NCBI GenBank assembly: GCA_007922195.1
Contig: ML681963.1
Location: forward strand, 140,184,403-140,248,402
Reading direction: 5' to 3'
DNA length: 64,000 bases
Origin: Podocnemis expansa
Lineage: Eukaryota; Chordata; Testudines; Podocnemididae
Position 1 is the first letter of the stretch; every line of letters begins with the position of its first letter. The position numbers and the translations under genes are program-made. Positions 12,081 through 23,466 of this stretch are shown one piece after another. The notes under the pieces are model-generated. The model was not told the DNA's origin. It saw only the letters and a program-made list of their open reading frames with translations, and searched no databases.

Positions 12081-13387
12081 GCCCCCCCCCATCATGGTTA
12101 GGGTGGCCTTAAAGGTGCTACTGTAACAAATCATTAACATCAACAATAACTGAAGTATTAAGGCTAAACTATGGAGGATCCACAGTCTCCCTTTCTTCCC
12201 CACCTTAAAAAGACTGTCTATTTTAGAAACTGCAGAGGTGTCTCTCATATGACCAGAGGAATGGACTTCTCAAACAAAGGGTTAAAATAGACAACTTCAT
12301 CAGATAAAGAAGAGAAAGAGAGAACAGGGATGCAGCTCATATGCCAAGCTAGGTGCCAGTTAATCAGTACTATTCAAAGGTGAAGGCCAGACAGAGGAGC
12401 CAGAGAATTGTTGCACAAGTTAAGCAAAGTTTAGTGAACGGCAAACCTGATAAAGCAATGATTTGACTCTCTTTTCTGTGAAAAACTCCACTTTTCTTTA
12501 ACCTGGCACTGGAACAGGGACCACATGCACTGATCCTCCCAGTGAATCTCTCTCTTTTGCACACATACACACAGGTTTCAGTAGAAGTTCTCAACCTTCC
12601 CTATGGACAACATCCCTTTATTATCCCTTCAGTTCATACACTATCTGTGACATGTAATTGCCTATTCAGGGAGTTCTGTATCCAGATTCTTCTGGTAAAA
12701 GGTCTTGCGAGCAGTTTATTTTCTCTGCAATGACTTCATTGCAAAGGATTTTTTTCTTCTGTGTCAAACTTGCCACGTGCTGGCTTTCCCTCCTCTTGTT
12801 CACCAGAGCGTCCCAGTTTCTGGAAATAATTTATGGTTTGGAAATGGCCTTAGAGGCTTCAAATATCTTAAAATTTACCATATCAGACTGAATTCTTGGG
12901 TCCATCTAAGCTGGTGTCCTCCTTCCAGACAAGACCACTGGCTCAGTTTTTCAAAAGACAAAACTCCTTCATAACAACAATAATCCTTCTCTCTCACATA
13001 ATGGATCGAATCTGAATGATGTAAGAAATTGCTACTCCTCCAACAATTATTATGTCAGATTGCTGTAGATTTTTTGGGGAAGGGTCCTCAAGAAGGCACA
13101 TGAAATATCACTGAGGGGGACCCCACAAAGATAAACAGACTGAAAGGGGGTATAGATCATCAAGACATATCAAAAGAGGACCTCCCAAAACACAGTACAA
13201 TACTGCACAATGCTTTCCAAGACCAGTTTGGCTCATAGTCCCCAACAAAAAAGTTGACAAACATATCTTCATTGTTTAAAAAAACAAAACAAAACAGAAC
13301 AGGAGCTGTAGGGGAGGTACAGATATTTGAAGATAATTCACAAAATTTCAGCCTGTATTATAGAAGAAGCCTACAATTTATTTAAAC
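12081..13387. other. No feature recognised
   Basis: Unique-looking sequence with small ORFs and no domain. A short AAAAC run lies near 13278-13300. Confidence 0.35.
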
Positions 13388-13396
13388 ACTCACTCA

Positions 13397-13434
<38 letters not shown>

Positions 13435-13438
13435 CTCT
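13388..13438. repeat. (CT)n microsatellite
   Basis: CACT units pass into about 20 CT dinucleotides, with two interruptions near 13421 and 13432. Confidence 0.9.
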
Positions 13439-16425
13439 AAGTACTTACATAGACATTTATAGTATATAGCCTATAGAGACAGTGTTTGTTGTTTCTGGAT
13501 TTAAAGAAAGATGAGCATCCCATTGATGGCCGCACACCATATTATTCAACTGCCATCTTTCACCCTCTCCTACTACATTAATGGAAAGCATGGGCAATGT
13601 AAGGGTGACATTTTGAGACTTCCTTCTTCATATTTAGGTAGTACCTCACTCCAAAGAGTCTAGTTTACTTGAGTTGAACTACTGTTTGCTGAGGAAGACC
13701 CTCCTTAATGAGTAAGAATACCTTGAATCAGCCCCTGGGAAAAACAGCTATTCTGAAACAGTTACCCTGCTGCTGCTTAGCTCTGGCTGTTACACATGGC
13801 CTTGTTATATGGTTGTCTACAGGGGTCACCTAGAATAGGCCTAGGATGATAAGAACCTGAACTGGATTTCTGTGCCCTATCGCCATAGACTTGGTGTCCC
13901 CCTGATAGAGTATCATCTGCTGGACTCTCTGAAAACCCATGAACCTGAACTAGGCTTATATTCCAGGCAGGAACATATTCAGGGTATAATTCTTGGCAGC
14001 AGAGACACAAGAAGGGGACTTCTGTGCTGAACTGGAATAGGTGACATACATAGTGTTATATTGCCATCTAGCAGTGAGATTGCATAGGAGACAGCCGAGT
14101 AAAGATGGCTGACAAACAGATAATGCCAATTTCCAAACAGATAATGCCCATGGCTTTCCTGGGTTACTACATAGTGTAAAAAGTGTGATGAAGAATTTTC
14201 CCAGTTGTTGAATGTTCATCGTTCTTCTAAAGAACTAAGCCCTTGTAATGAGCGCCCATATGGTGCTACTGTTTTCCCTCCTGGAGGTAAGATGGGGCAG
14301 CTCTGTGGCAGGACTGTAAAAGCTGAAGGTTCAGAAATCTGAATATTTTGTCTATGACTTAATGCCTTGATTTACATACTTGATAGTAATGTCTAACATC
14401 TTGTTGGCTTAGGTGGAGTTCTAATCCTACTCAAGCTTTTAGGGAACAGGTATTTGCCATCAGAGTTGTCACTAGTTGATCCTCTGATTGGGACCCTCCT
14501 AGCCATAGGAACCAAGAGGATATGGTTTTTGTCACCCCTGGGCTTCTCCACAGGAGTGTGACTGAGAAATGAATGACTGTATATACATTTTGCTTTGTTC
14601 AATGTGGAAGAGTCCTCTTGCTCTGATGGGATTCATGTTAGCAGGTGCCCCAGAGTTCATATAAATGGTGACACAAGCAGATCCAAACCTGCAGCACACT
14701 CCCTCTGCCTGTGTGGCATGATGGAGTGCTGTATTAATAGACAGGATGATAGTTGCTACAAGTGCAACTGCTCACTGTGACAATGAAGTCATGCACTGAT
14801 TTCCATCTGCTCATGTGTGCATTGAAGACCGCCTTGACACTCCTTTTAAAAATCTCTAGCCTGAGTTTTTGGAATGCAAAGCATAAGCTGCTTTTTTTCT
14901 TTTTATTAACATACTACAGAGGCTCATGACATTCCATATTCAATTAAAATAATTACAGAACCATGCTCCAGAGTGCTTACAATCTAAATGAGACATAACA
15001 CATCAAGAGGGAACAATCAAAATAGGGCAGGGAGCTGGCTATCAAAGGAAAAGGCATAAAAAACATCAGACTTATTGTTGTTATATGGATAACTTATTAG
15101 TGATTGCATATACACCACAGACTGGAGACCAGTGTGAAATGATGGCTGGGGAGTAGCTAAAAGACTAATAGTAGTGGGTAGAGTGAGGTGTAGTTCAAAT
15201 GGGTTCTTTGCAGGCTTCTTCCCACATCTCCCCAACAGTAACCTGCAGCTGCAACTACTACTAATCAAAGGTTTCATTCTCCTCCACAAAGGAAGAACCC
15301 ATTTAGAGGAGAGACCTCATTCCTGGGAATTCTTCCATCTTAAGGGCAAGTTTCACCCTGCTGTCCACTCCTGGGGAAAAAGTCACACTTAATAGTCATC
15401 TTACCCAATGTCCTGCATGAGTCATGCTTTAGTGGGCTTCTTCTCCCATTTCTGTTCATGATGTAAGGGTTTCAAACCATGCAACAGGGTACTTTATAAG
15501 CAAGTAAAGCCCTTTCCAGTGGCTTCGAGGTAGAGGGAAGATCACACTTACATGTATTTGAAGGGATTTTCAAAACCACACAGGAGCACATTCTGAATTT
15601 CAATGGGATTTGGGTGCCTAACTGTCTTAGGCTTCTTTGGAAATTCCAGCTATAAACATCATACCATACCGTCCCACAGAAGCCAATGAGAGTTTTGCAG
15701 TGGACACCAATGGGAACAAGCTGAGGGTCTACAGATTTGATCCTGAGAGGTGGTGATCAGCCAGAACTCTTGCTGAATTCTATTGTTCCCAGGAATGGGC
15801 TTTAATGAGGAGAGGAATAATCTGGGTTGGAGAAAAGGGTATTAGCATCAGGCCTGTGTCCCAATTTCTTCCACCATTTTGCGTCAGTACAATTTGCTGA
15901 GCAATCCATCTCACTCTGCAGAATTAAGCTCTAGAATCTTAAGTTTTCATTTTTTAAAACTCATGCCACATTTTCCTCTGGAGTCTACTAAGAGACTGGA
16001 ACAATAGTTCAGAAAGGTATGAATTCACCTCCTGCTTTCTTCAACACAATTGGATAGTAAGTCTACTATCTACAGATGACAGCTTGCATGTCAGCTTTGG
16101 TAACACTGTTGATGTTGATCACTTCAGCAATACTGCCGGCTAATATGATTTCCCCAGATTCCAAACTGTCTCCAATCCAGTTCCTCCCTGGCTCCTAAAC
16201 GCCTATGCTGCCCCATACTCATGTGACTAAGCCTCCAGTTTCCTCTCTGACAACTTCTACAATACAGTCTTAAATTCCTAATACCCAAATCTGTGGTGTA
16301 CTGAAAACTGATCATGTGGAGACAGCGTAAAATTAAGTGAATCTCAACATGACACACGGGTACTCTACTGAGTGTATTATTCATTTCCATATTTAATTCA
16401 TTACATTTCTCAATTTTCTTTTCAG
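13439..16425. other. Long stretch with no recognised gene
   Basis: About 3 kb of unique-looking sequence. A short 'gtgcttacaatctaaatgag' motif near 14972 may be a MIR tail in antisense. The scattered ORFs, up to 90 residues, show no domain. Confidence 0.35.
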
Positions 16426-16561
16426 TGTACATGGAACTGCAACACATTTTCCAGCCTGCTGTACTGGAAAGCTGCAGAGCCCAGGGACCTTGCTGATGAG
16501 TGTCAAATCTTGTCATATTGTACCTTGATGCTTTGTCCTCAGGAAATCAGACAGCTCTCAG
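16426..16561 (+). other. Candidate internal exon (weak)
   Basis: A pyrimidine-rich acceptor ending in TTTTCTTTTCAG (to 16425) and a consensus donor CAG|GTAGGT (from 16562) bracket 136 bases. One frame is open throughout, giving a 45-codon peptide with five cysteines and no recognised domain; the other two frames are broken. The phases would be 0 in and 1 out. No flanking exons were identified, and pseudo-exons of this quality arise by chance in 64 kb. A minus-strand ORF at 16124-16516 overlaps it and is probably meaningless. Confidence 0.2.
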
Positions 16562-17839
16562 GTAGGTAACAACTGGTTACTGACTATTGGTAAGTGTTTG
16601 CAGAGACAGGTTTTGTGAGGTACACAGGGTTTCTGGCATCAAGGAGAAGGGCAGGTATCTTACCTAAAATAAGTACCACCCTCACTGATCCACAGTCTTC
16701 ATCCCTCAGATGACCTGCTCTCACACTACCATTTCTTGACCGTCTTTTAGGCTGGAACAGGAAACCCATGGAACTCTCACAGGAGATGACAGAGAGATGG
16801 TAGGTGGATTAGGAAGGTAAAATGAGGTCCCTTTTGTTTTGGGGGAGGGAAATAAGACTACATTTGTTCTGTGTTCAACTGTAAGCTTCAGTCTTGAGCC
16901 TTTAAGGGTTAAAGCTAATTTGAAGAAGCCAGTGTAAGGAAAATGCTCACATGAGTTGCAGGGCTGGATAAGATTACCTAATACGGTATTTTTTTCCATT
17001 CCTGATTTCCGTGATTCCATAGTAAACACGCTCTGTATCAGCTAATGATATTTCCCATTCACATTTGCTAAGTCTTCTCTGAATTCACCCTCTCATCTCT
17101 GGAATGACCTACAGTCTTACAGCCCTCTTTGAAGAGCCAGCTGGATGACTTCACTCACTGACTGAAATCCGACAATGAGGTCATAAAGCCTTTTTGAACA
17201 CAGTGCAGCAGTTTCTAAACCCCCTCAGCTGAAGATCCACTGTAGCACTGGAAATTCTTTTATATTCTTACATGAAATAACAACACAGGCCTGTGGTGGC
17301 ATTTGGTTCCCAATAACACATGTAAAAGAGAAAAACAAAATACTTAATCCTGGCCAGATGGAAGAAAAATCTAACTGGGCTCCTGCATTGTTTTGAGTGG
17401 ACAAGAAGTTGTCAGCTGCTTGACATATGGCTTTAAACCTAAACTGATGTCACGTTAGCTTCTCTTCTACTTAAGGGTCTGATTCTGCTCCTATTTAACT
17501 CAATAGCAAAGTTTCCATTACAAATGGAATGGATTTTAGTGAGATCAGTCACAAGTTCCATTAATAAGGTTGAGATTGTACTTAATGTAAGCAGATAGGT
17601 GGCATTTGAATCTGGAATTGGATTAAGCAGGGGTTTGATACTGGATTCACTGATGCTGAAAATCTGACTCACAAATGGTGGTAATGTGGTAAGAACAACT
17701 GATCTTGCAAGATTTATGCCCTCTTAAAAATTGTGGCATTGTCATGAGATCAAAATTTGTTTTTGTGAAACATCAGCCATTTTTGGTAGAAATGTTATGA
17801 TTTACCTTGCTCTTTTCACAAGATTTCAGCAGAGGTGGG
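16562..17839. other. No feature recognised
   Basis: Unique-looking sequence. ORFs at 16584-17029 and 17439-17672 on the minus strand show no domain. Confidence 0.35.
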
Positions 17840-18260
17840 TGAGAAATTGTTTTCCCAGTCTGATTTTTTAAAAACTATTTAGAAAAATGTTCCTATTCCG
17901 AATGGAGATGAAAAATTGACATTTAAAAACATTTTCGCAAACTAGAAATTCAAGATTTTGTTTGACTAGAGTCAATCAAAAACTTTTTTCAATTAGTTTA
18001 AAAATTTCATTTTGATTTTGACTATCTTTTTTGTTTGCTATAATTTAACTTAATATTTTAAGTAATCATTTTGAATTGAAAATAGATTTTTTAAAATAAA
18101 ATGTAAAAAAGATCAACTTTTTTTAAAAAATGAGAAATTCATCAGAACTGATCCTTTCACATGAACAGTTTTGAAATTTGATGAAAAAAGATTTTGTTGA
18201 AACATTTCCTCAAGAGCTGTAGATTCAGCTCAGGCCAAATCAGAACAGGGAAAAATGATA
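17840..18260. repeat. AT-rich GAAA/TTTC repeat, class unknown
   Basis: It begins GGTGGGTGAGAAATTG and is dominated by GAAAA, TTTTC and 'attttgattttg' tracts, ending near 'gctgtagattcagctcag'. Similar GAAATTTTTC-rich blocks occur at 28430-28620, 33804-33960, 39060-39350, 40960-41260 and 50180-50482. Several of them start or end at a GCTGGGTGAAA-like motif. Confidence 0.4.
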
Positions 18261-19204
18261 TACTGTTTTCAGATCTGACCTAAATCTGAAACAGAGTAAG
18301 TTACTTTGGAGCTTAAATTTGAAGAGGTAGGGATTCTGGACTCTGTTTTTGATCAATCATGGGTTTCATAGTCTATGCAATAGAATTTATCTAGGACTCC
18401 TTTGTGTTGACTCTTAATTCTGAACAATGAACTTAACTTTGTAGCCTCTGTCATTTTGCTGAGTATTCTTTATTTCTACGATGGCTTCCTGTTTTGTTTG
18501 ATCCTTTGTTATTGTCCAATCACTGTATTTCCTGCGTCAACTCTACTGATTTCTAACTTAATCTTCCTGGTATTCATAGACATTTCTACTGCAGGGGCAC
18601 TTGATTATGCACTACAGTTTATCACTGGCAGGAATTTATCTTTGTTTCAAACTGCAGATTCTGTCATTGACTTCCACCAGTGAAGAGTTGACAGAGGTTG
18701 GCAACCATAAGCTGTAAGGATTCCTAATATAGGGCCTCTCGGCAAATGTGAAAGTAGTTCAAGGAAGAATAATGAATAATTGATTATTAATAATAGTAAT
18801 TAATTAATGAAAACATACGCTACAAGCATTTCAGAAAACACCATTCCAGCCCAAAAGCACATAACATGTGACACAAAACAGAAAACATGGCACTCCAAGT
18901 AATTTAAGGAATGGTGAGTAGAGATTAATGGGGAGGATGGTCACACAGGAAAGACTTCAGGAAGAAACAGATTTTAGGGAGCGATTTGAAGAATGGGACT
19001 TGGAGGGTTGAATCATGGAATCTCTTCCAAGCACAGGTCAGAAAGCTGAGTGTAGGAAGTCATTTTTGATACTAGCCTAAAGGGCTACACTCAGGAAGGC
19101 ATCTGCAATGTATTATAACAATTTCATTGAGCCTTTTCAACAATGCTATGTATTCTTACATGGCACTGGCTGGCACTCTTTATATTAATTAACTACACAG
19201 ATAT
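18261..19204. other. No feature recognised
   Basis: AT-rich unique sequence, with a TTAATTAATTAAT-like run at about 18779-18810. Confidence 0.35.
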
Positions 19205-19284
19205 AGATTCGTAGATGGAGGCTGGCTGGTCTTGGATGGTTTAGACCCAAACATCCTGCATCTTGGTAGGGGGTTAGACTAGAT

Positions 19285-20414
19285 CAGTGGTTCTGAGCTA
19301 TTGTGTCCCGACACAAAAGTGTATCACAGCACAATGGTGTGTTGCAGCAGCAAGCTGCTGAAAGCCTCACCCCTCACCACCAGAGAGCTGCAGTGGCAGG
19401 CTGCTGGGCCTTTACAAGCTTCTGCCACTCTGTAGAGGGGCAGCATTTTTTAAAGGGCCAGTAGGAAAAAAGCACCCCCCTCCAAGCACTTTCAGTAGGG
19501 GCACTTGGCCAAAAGTGTTTGATGGGCCACTTCGCTTCCGGTGGTGGGGAACCACACAGAGGTGGTCAGCGCTGCTGCTACCAAAACCAACCCTGGGTGG
19601 GCTGAGGCATCAGTAGGGCCAGCTCAAGGGATTGTGGTGCCCCAAGCCAAATTTTGATTTGGCGCCCCACCCACCTTATTCATGGAAGTTGAAAACAGTT
19701 TTCCAAAGTGCATAAATCTCCAGCGTCTGCCTGCAGAGGGATTTAAAGTGCATGCTGCCTATATGACTTAAGCTGCAGGTTGACTAACAGTGCCTGAGCT
19801 GCTAGGAAAGACTTGAAGAGGCAGGAGCCAGCCTGATCTTCAGGGGACCTAGGTGCCCCTAAGAACTGTCACCTGAAACCATGTCTGTCTCTTGCCTCAC
19901 AGTAGAGCTGGCTCTGGGCATCAGGGGAAGTGGTGGTGTTCGATGGGGGAAATAATGGGAGGCTGTGGCAGGGAGTGGCAAGGTCAGGGTCAGAGTAAGG
20001 GGAAGCAGCGGTGGCAGCGGTGGCTAGGGGAAGCAGCTGGGGGTAAGGGGAAACAGTGGCAATGGCAGGGGCAGGGAAGTGGAGAGGGCTGCAGTCAAGA
20101 TCAGTGGCAGTGAGAGGAACTGGGTGAAGCAGATGGGGTCAGCAGAAGTGGGGATTGGCAGAAGCAGTAACAGCAGTGGGGGACTTGCAGTGGGGGCCCA
20201 GGGAAGCAGCAGCATGAGGCTTCCAGGGTCAGCATAGTAAAGAGCCACTAACACAGTGTCTGATGGCAGCTTTTTTTTTTTTTTTTTTTTGGTTTTGGGG
20301 ATTTCTGGTTTCTCTGCTCTTGTCAAATCACCAGTGTTGGTGGTGGGGCTTTTTGCTGGTGGGGGGACTCCTTGCTGCCAACTGTGTCATGGAAACAAAG
20401 CTTAAGAACCCCTG
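19285..20414. mobile_element. hAT-type element containing a second hAT
   Basis: Termini CAGTGGTTCT and AAGAACCCCTG are inverted repeats. The flanks GACTAGAT (19277-19284) and GGCTAGAC (20415-20422) are an 8-bp duplication with two mismatches. The interior is GC/GA-rich and includes a purine-rich 'gcagtggcagg'-type tract at about 19960-20200 and a T18-19 run at 20271-20290. Another hAT is nested at 19614-19916. No transposase was recognised. Confidence 0.65.
19614..19916. mobile_element. Nested hAT-type MITE
   Basis: Left end TAGGGCCAGCTC and right end GAGCTGGCTCTG are inverted repeats. A perfect 8-bp duplication GGCATCAG flanks it (19606-19613 and 19917-19924). It is 303 bp and non-coding. 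Confidence 0.8.
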
Positions 20415-20427
20415 GGCTAGACCCTTA

Positions 20428-21249
20428 GGCTATGTCTACACGGGGAGNNNNNNNNNNNNNNNNNNNNNNNNNNNNNNNNNNNNNNNNNNNNNNNNNNNNN
20501 NNNNNNNNNNNNNNNNNNNNNNNNNNNNNNNNNNNNNNNNNNNNNNNNNNNNNNNNNNNNNNNNNNNNNNNNNNNNNNNNNNNNNNNNNNNNNNNNNNNN
20601 NNNNNNNNNNNNNNNNNNNNNNNNNNNNNNNNNNNNNNNNNNNNNNNNNNNNNNNNNNNNNNNNNNNNNNNNNNNNNNNNNNNNNNNNNNNNNNNNNNNN
20701 NNNNNNNNNNNNNNNNNNNNNNNNNNNNNNNNNNNNNNNNNNNNNNNNNNNNNNNNNNNNNNNNNNNNNNNNNNNNNNNNNNNNNNNNNNNNNNNNNNNN
20801 NNNNNNNNNNNNNNNNNNNNNNNNNNNNNNNNNNNNNNNNNNNNNNNTGAGGCGCGGTGCCTGCAGTCCCCTTCAGGCACCGGCGGCGTGCGGCGCAGCC
20901 CCGCGCCCCTCCCCACAGCCCGTGTACACCCCTCAGCACCCTGGCCAGGGTGCTGAGGGGTCAGCCCTTCCTCCCAGGGTGCTTAGCACCCTGGGAGGAG
21001 GGGCACATGTTGTCTCGGAACACTTTGTTCCGAAACAACATGTCCGAACAGGGCTGTTTCGAAACCTCTGTTTCGAAACAACTCTGTTTCGACAGGTAAC
21101 GAGGTTTAAGTTATTTCGCAAAGACCACGGCCATTTCGAAAGAAGCGGTTTGCTTCTTTCGAAATGGCCATGCGTCGTGTGGCCATGGCACTCCTTATTT
21201 CGAAACAACCTCTGTTGTTTCGAAATAAGGAGTGTGTGTGGACATACCC
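20428..21249. mobile_element. Harbinger-style palindromic MITE, subfamily A, with assembly gap
   Basis: The left terminus GGCTATGTCTACACGGGGAG and the right terminus GTGTGTGGACATACCC are inverted repeats, flanked by TTA at 20425-20427 and 21250-21252. The sequenced right half is a string of palindromes. There is a perfect 32-bp palindrome at 20929-20960, a 13-bp-arm hairpin at about 20970-20998, and many TTTCGAAA words. A 400-base N gap lies at 20448-20847, so true length and any coding content are unknown. Confidence 0.8.
20448..20847. other. Assembly gap (400 N)
   Basis: Exactly 400 N bases, a round placeholder size. It lies within a palindrome-rich, GC-rich MITE, which probably explains the failure to assemble. 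ORFs running through it are artefacts. Confidence 0.98.
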
Positions 21250-21283
21250 TTACAGTCCCTTCTAATCATAATGCTATGACTCC

Positions 21284-21720
21284 AATATCTGAAGGAACCA
21301 CAGGGAGCATCCAATCTGATCTGTATAATAGAGAATACAGAACTTGCCCAAGATACTTTCTAGAGCAATTCTTTTAGAAAAACATCACATCTTAATTTAA
21401 AATATTCAGGTCATGGGACATCCACCACAACCCTTGGCAAACTGCTGCAATGGTTAATTACTTTCACCATTAAAAAGTGACACTTTATTTCCAGTTTGAA
21501 TTTCTCTACTCTCAACTTTCAGCAACTGGACTGTGTTATACCTTTCCTTGCTAAACTGAAGAGCCAGTTATTAAATATTTGTTGCTAATGTAGACACTCC
21601 TCTTTAGCCTCCTTTTTGCTAAACTAAATAGATTGAGCTCTTTGAGTCTATCACTATAAAGCAGGTTTTCTAAGCCTTTAATGATTCTATTGTCTCTTTT
21701 CTGCAGACTACAGTTATCAA
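21284..21720 (-). mobile_element. CR1/L3-type LINE 3' fragment, antisense
   Basis: It parallels 2285-2560 and the stretch that follows in that LINE family: 'tagagcaattcttttagaaa', 'catccaccacaacccttgg', 'tttccagtttgaatttctc', 'gattgagctctttgagtcta'. It is non-coding 3' sequence of the same LINE family. Confidence 0.75.
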
Positions 21721-21779
21721 GAAGAAACATAACTCAAGGGTGGAGAAGCCTGTTGGGACAGAAAAGAAAGAGCTGATTT

Positions 21780-21990
21780 TTGAGAGGCAGCGTGTTCTCT
21801 CGGATAGTCCAGAGACCTGATTTCTATTCTTGGCTCTGCCAATGACTTGTGGGGTGGCCTTGGAAAGGTTCTTTGTGCCTCTGTTTATCCTTGCATCCCT
21901 TCTTCTGTTTATATTAAGCTTTTCAGGACAACAATTATCTCTTATTTTGTGTTTGCACAGTGCACTGTCACAGGCTTGCATGAGCTGGAG
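21780..21990 (+). mobile_element. MIR-like SINE fragment
   Basis: Segments 'ggctctgccaatgacttg', 'ggccttggaaaggttctttg' and 'tgcctctgttta' follow MIR core order. It is short and diverged. Confidence 0.5.
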
Positions 21991-22708
21991 GAGTCACTCA
22001 TGAAACAGGCTGCTCTGATTTTACTATAGTAAATTGATATGTGAATCAAAATGGCCACCTGGGATTTAAAATTCCTCAGCATAAAACAATAGCCCTTCAC
22101 TGACCTAATCAAAGGATGCTGACAGAGTTAGATCCCCAAAGAAGCCAGGGTTCAGAGAAGGGAGATTCTTCTACTTCCCCATCCCACCTTCACCCAGAGT
22201 TGGCCCCTGGAACAAGCAGCTGGCCCCATTTATCTTGACTGCTGGGCCCTGATTGCTTCAGTCAGTTCCTGGTCCTATTAGCTACTACAAGATCAATCCT
22301 CATTGGTTCTACCTGCAGTTGACCATGGATGGCCTCTCTATGCAGTTCATAGAGTACTGAACTCAGTGCTTCTCTTACCCAAAAGTATATCTTGTTCAGG
22401 TGGGGGTGTGACAGGACAGTGGGACTTCCAGCAGGGGGCAGCAACTGCCTTGCAGACCCCATCACAGACCTGAATTTAGGCCTCTCACCAATACTATATT
22501 ATGAATAATAATAATATAGCTGGAATGGGACAAAGAAAGATAGAAAGGAGTCAAAGATTACATTTGAGATGAGTGTCTGGGAGATAGGGAGAGTCGACGA
22601 GATGTAAGCTGTAGCAGAGGAGGGGGAAAACAAAGAGATTAAGGGAAAGACGAGAAGCTCCTTTTAACTGGTTACTCACTTGAAGGGAGCAGGATGTGAG
22701 CTAACAGG
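21991..22708. other. No feature recognised
   Basis: Unique-looking sequence with no domain in its short ORFs. Confidence 0.35.
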
Positions 22709-23463
22709 GGGTACGTCTGCACTGGAGCCATAGGTTGACTTAAGGAAGATTAAGTTGACCTACAGGCTCCTGCAGCCACATTGGGCTTTTAATAAGTTGA
22801 CTTAAGTCAGTGGTTCCCAACCTTTCCCTTTATGTGGACCACCACATCGTCATCAAAAGCTTTTGTGGACCATCATTTAAACAAAGCCTTTTAACATTTT
22901 TAAACATAGCTTATGATTGACAGGAGTCAACCGTGTATGTTGAGGGGTATTAAAAATGCACTTACTTCTAATAATATATTATACTCACGCACAATCAATA
23001 TTGCCCTCATCACAGTACATTTACCTGCAATACATTTACTTGCAGTAATTATCCTCCTAAACCCACAGACCTCCTAAACCCTGCAGTACCCTCACAGACC
23101 ACCAGTGGTCTACGGACCACAGGTTGGGAACCACTGACTTAAGTGCATCCTTAAGTCGACTTAATAACACCACCTGTTAAGGTCGACTTAACGCTTAAGT
23201 TGACCCTATTAAAGTCAACTTAAGCCAATGTAGCCGTAAGCCCTTAAGTCAACCTAATTGGCCTCCAGGCCCTGACCCAGAGCTCCTGGCCACTGGTGAC
23301 AGCTACCCACAACACACCACTTCTCCGTCAATCTAGCACCTGCCAGCATGGACACAGGCAGTCAACAGGAGTCTTGAATGTGGACTCTCTAAGTCGACTT
23401 TAAGTTGACTTAAAGTTGACCTTGTTAGGTCAACTTAACAAAGCCTACAGTGTAGACATACCC
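22709..23463. mobile_element. Harbinger-style palindromic MITE, subfamily B, split by a hAT
   Basis: The left terminus GGGTACGTCTGCACTGG and the right terminus CAGTGTAGACATACCC are inverted repeats, with AGG on both sides (22706-22708 and 23464-23466). The interior carries TTAAGTCGACTTAA intact at 23151-23164 and many decayed versions. Without the hAT it would be about 420 bp, close to the copy at 1475-1871. Confidence 0.8.
22808..23136. mobile_element. hAT-type (Charlie-like termini) element inside the MITE
   Basis: Termini CAGTGGTTCCCAACCT and AGGTTGGGAACCACTG are near-perfect inverted repeats typical of hAT-Charlie elements. A perfect 8-bp duplication ACTTAAGT flanks it (22800-22807 and 23137-23144). 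It is 329 bp and non-coding. Confidence 0.92.
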
Positions 23464-23466
23464 AGG

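Larger units (their letters stand above)
19205..21283 (+). mobile_element. CR1-tailed SINE/LINE fragment split by nested transposons
   Basis: Three pieces read as one host when joined by position. 19205-19284 ends with 'gggggttagactagat'; 20415-20427 carries 'ggctagaccctta'; 21250-21283 carries 'ttacagtcccttctaatcat' and 'gctatgactcc'. This order, with 'gactagatgacc...cagtcccttcta', is the usual CR1-like tail of sauropsid SINEs and LINEs. A hAT element and a Harbinger-style MITE occupy the two breaks. Confidence 0.6.

Noticed and set aside
13388..13438. Regulatory pyrimidine tract
   Set aside because: It is a simple CT microsatellite with no adjacent gene or splice donor to give it meaning.
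20263..20956. Long ORFs on both strands spanning the N run
   Set aside because: They consist mostly of unknown residues across the 400-base gap.
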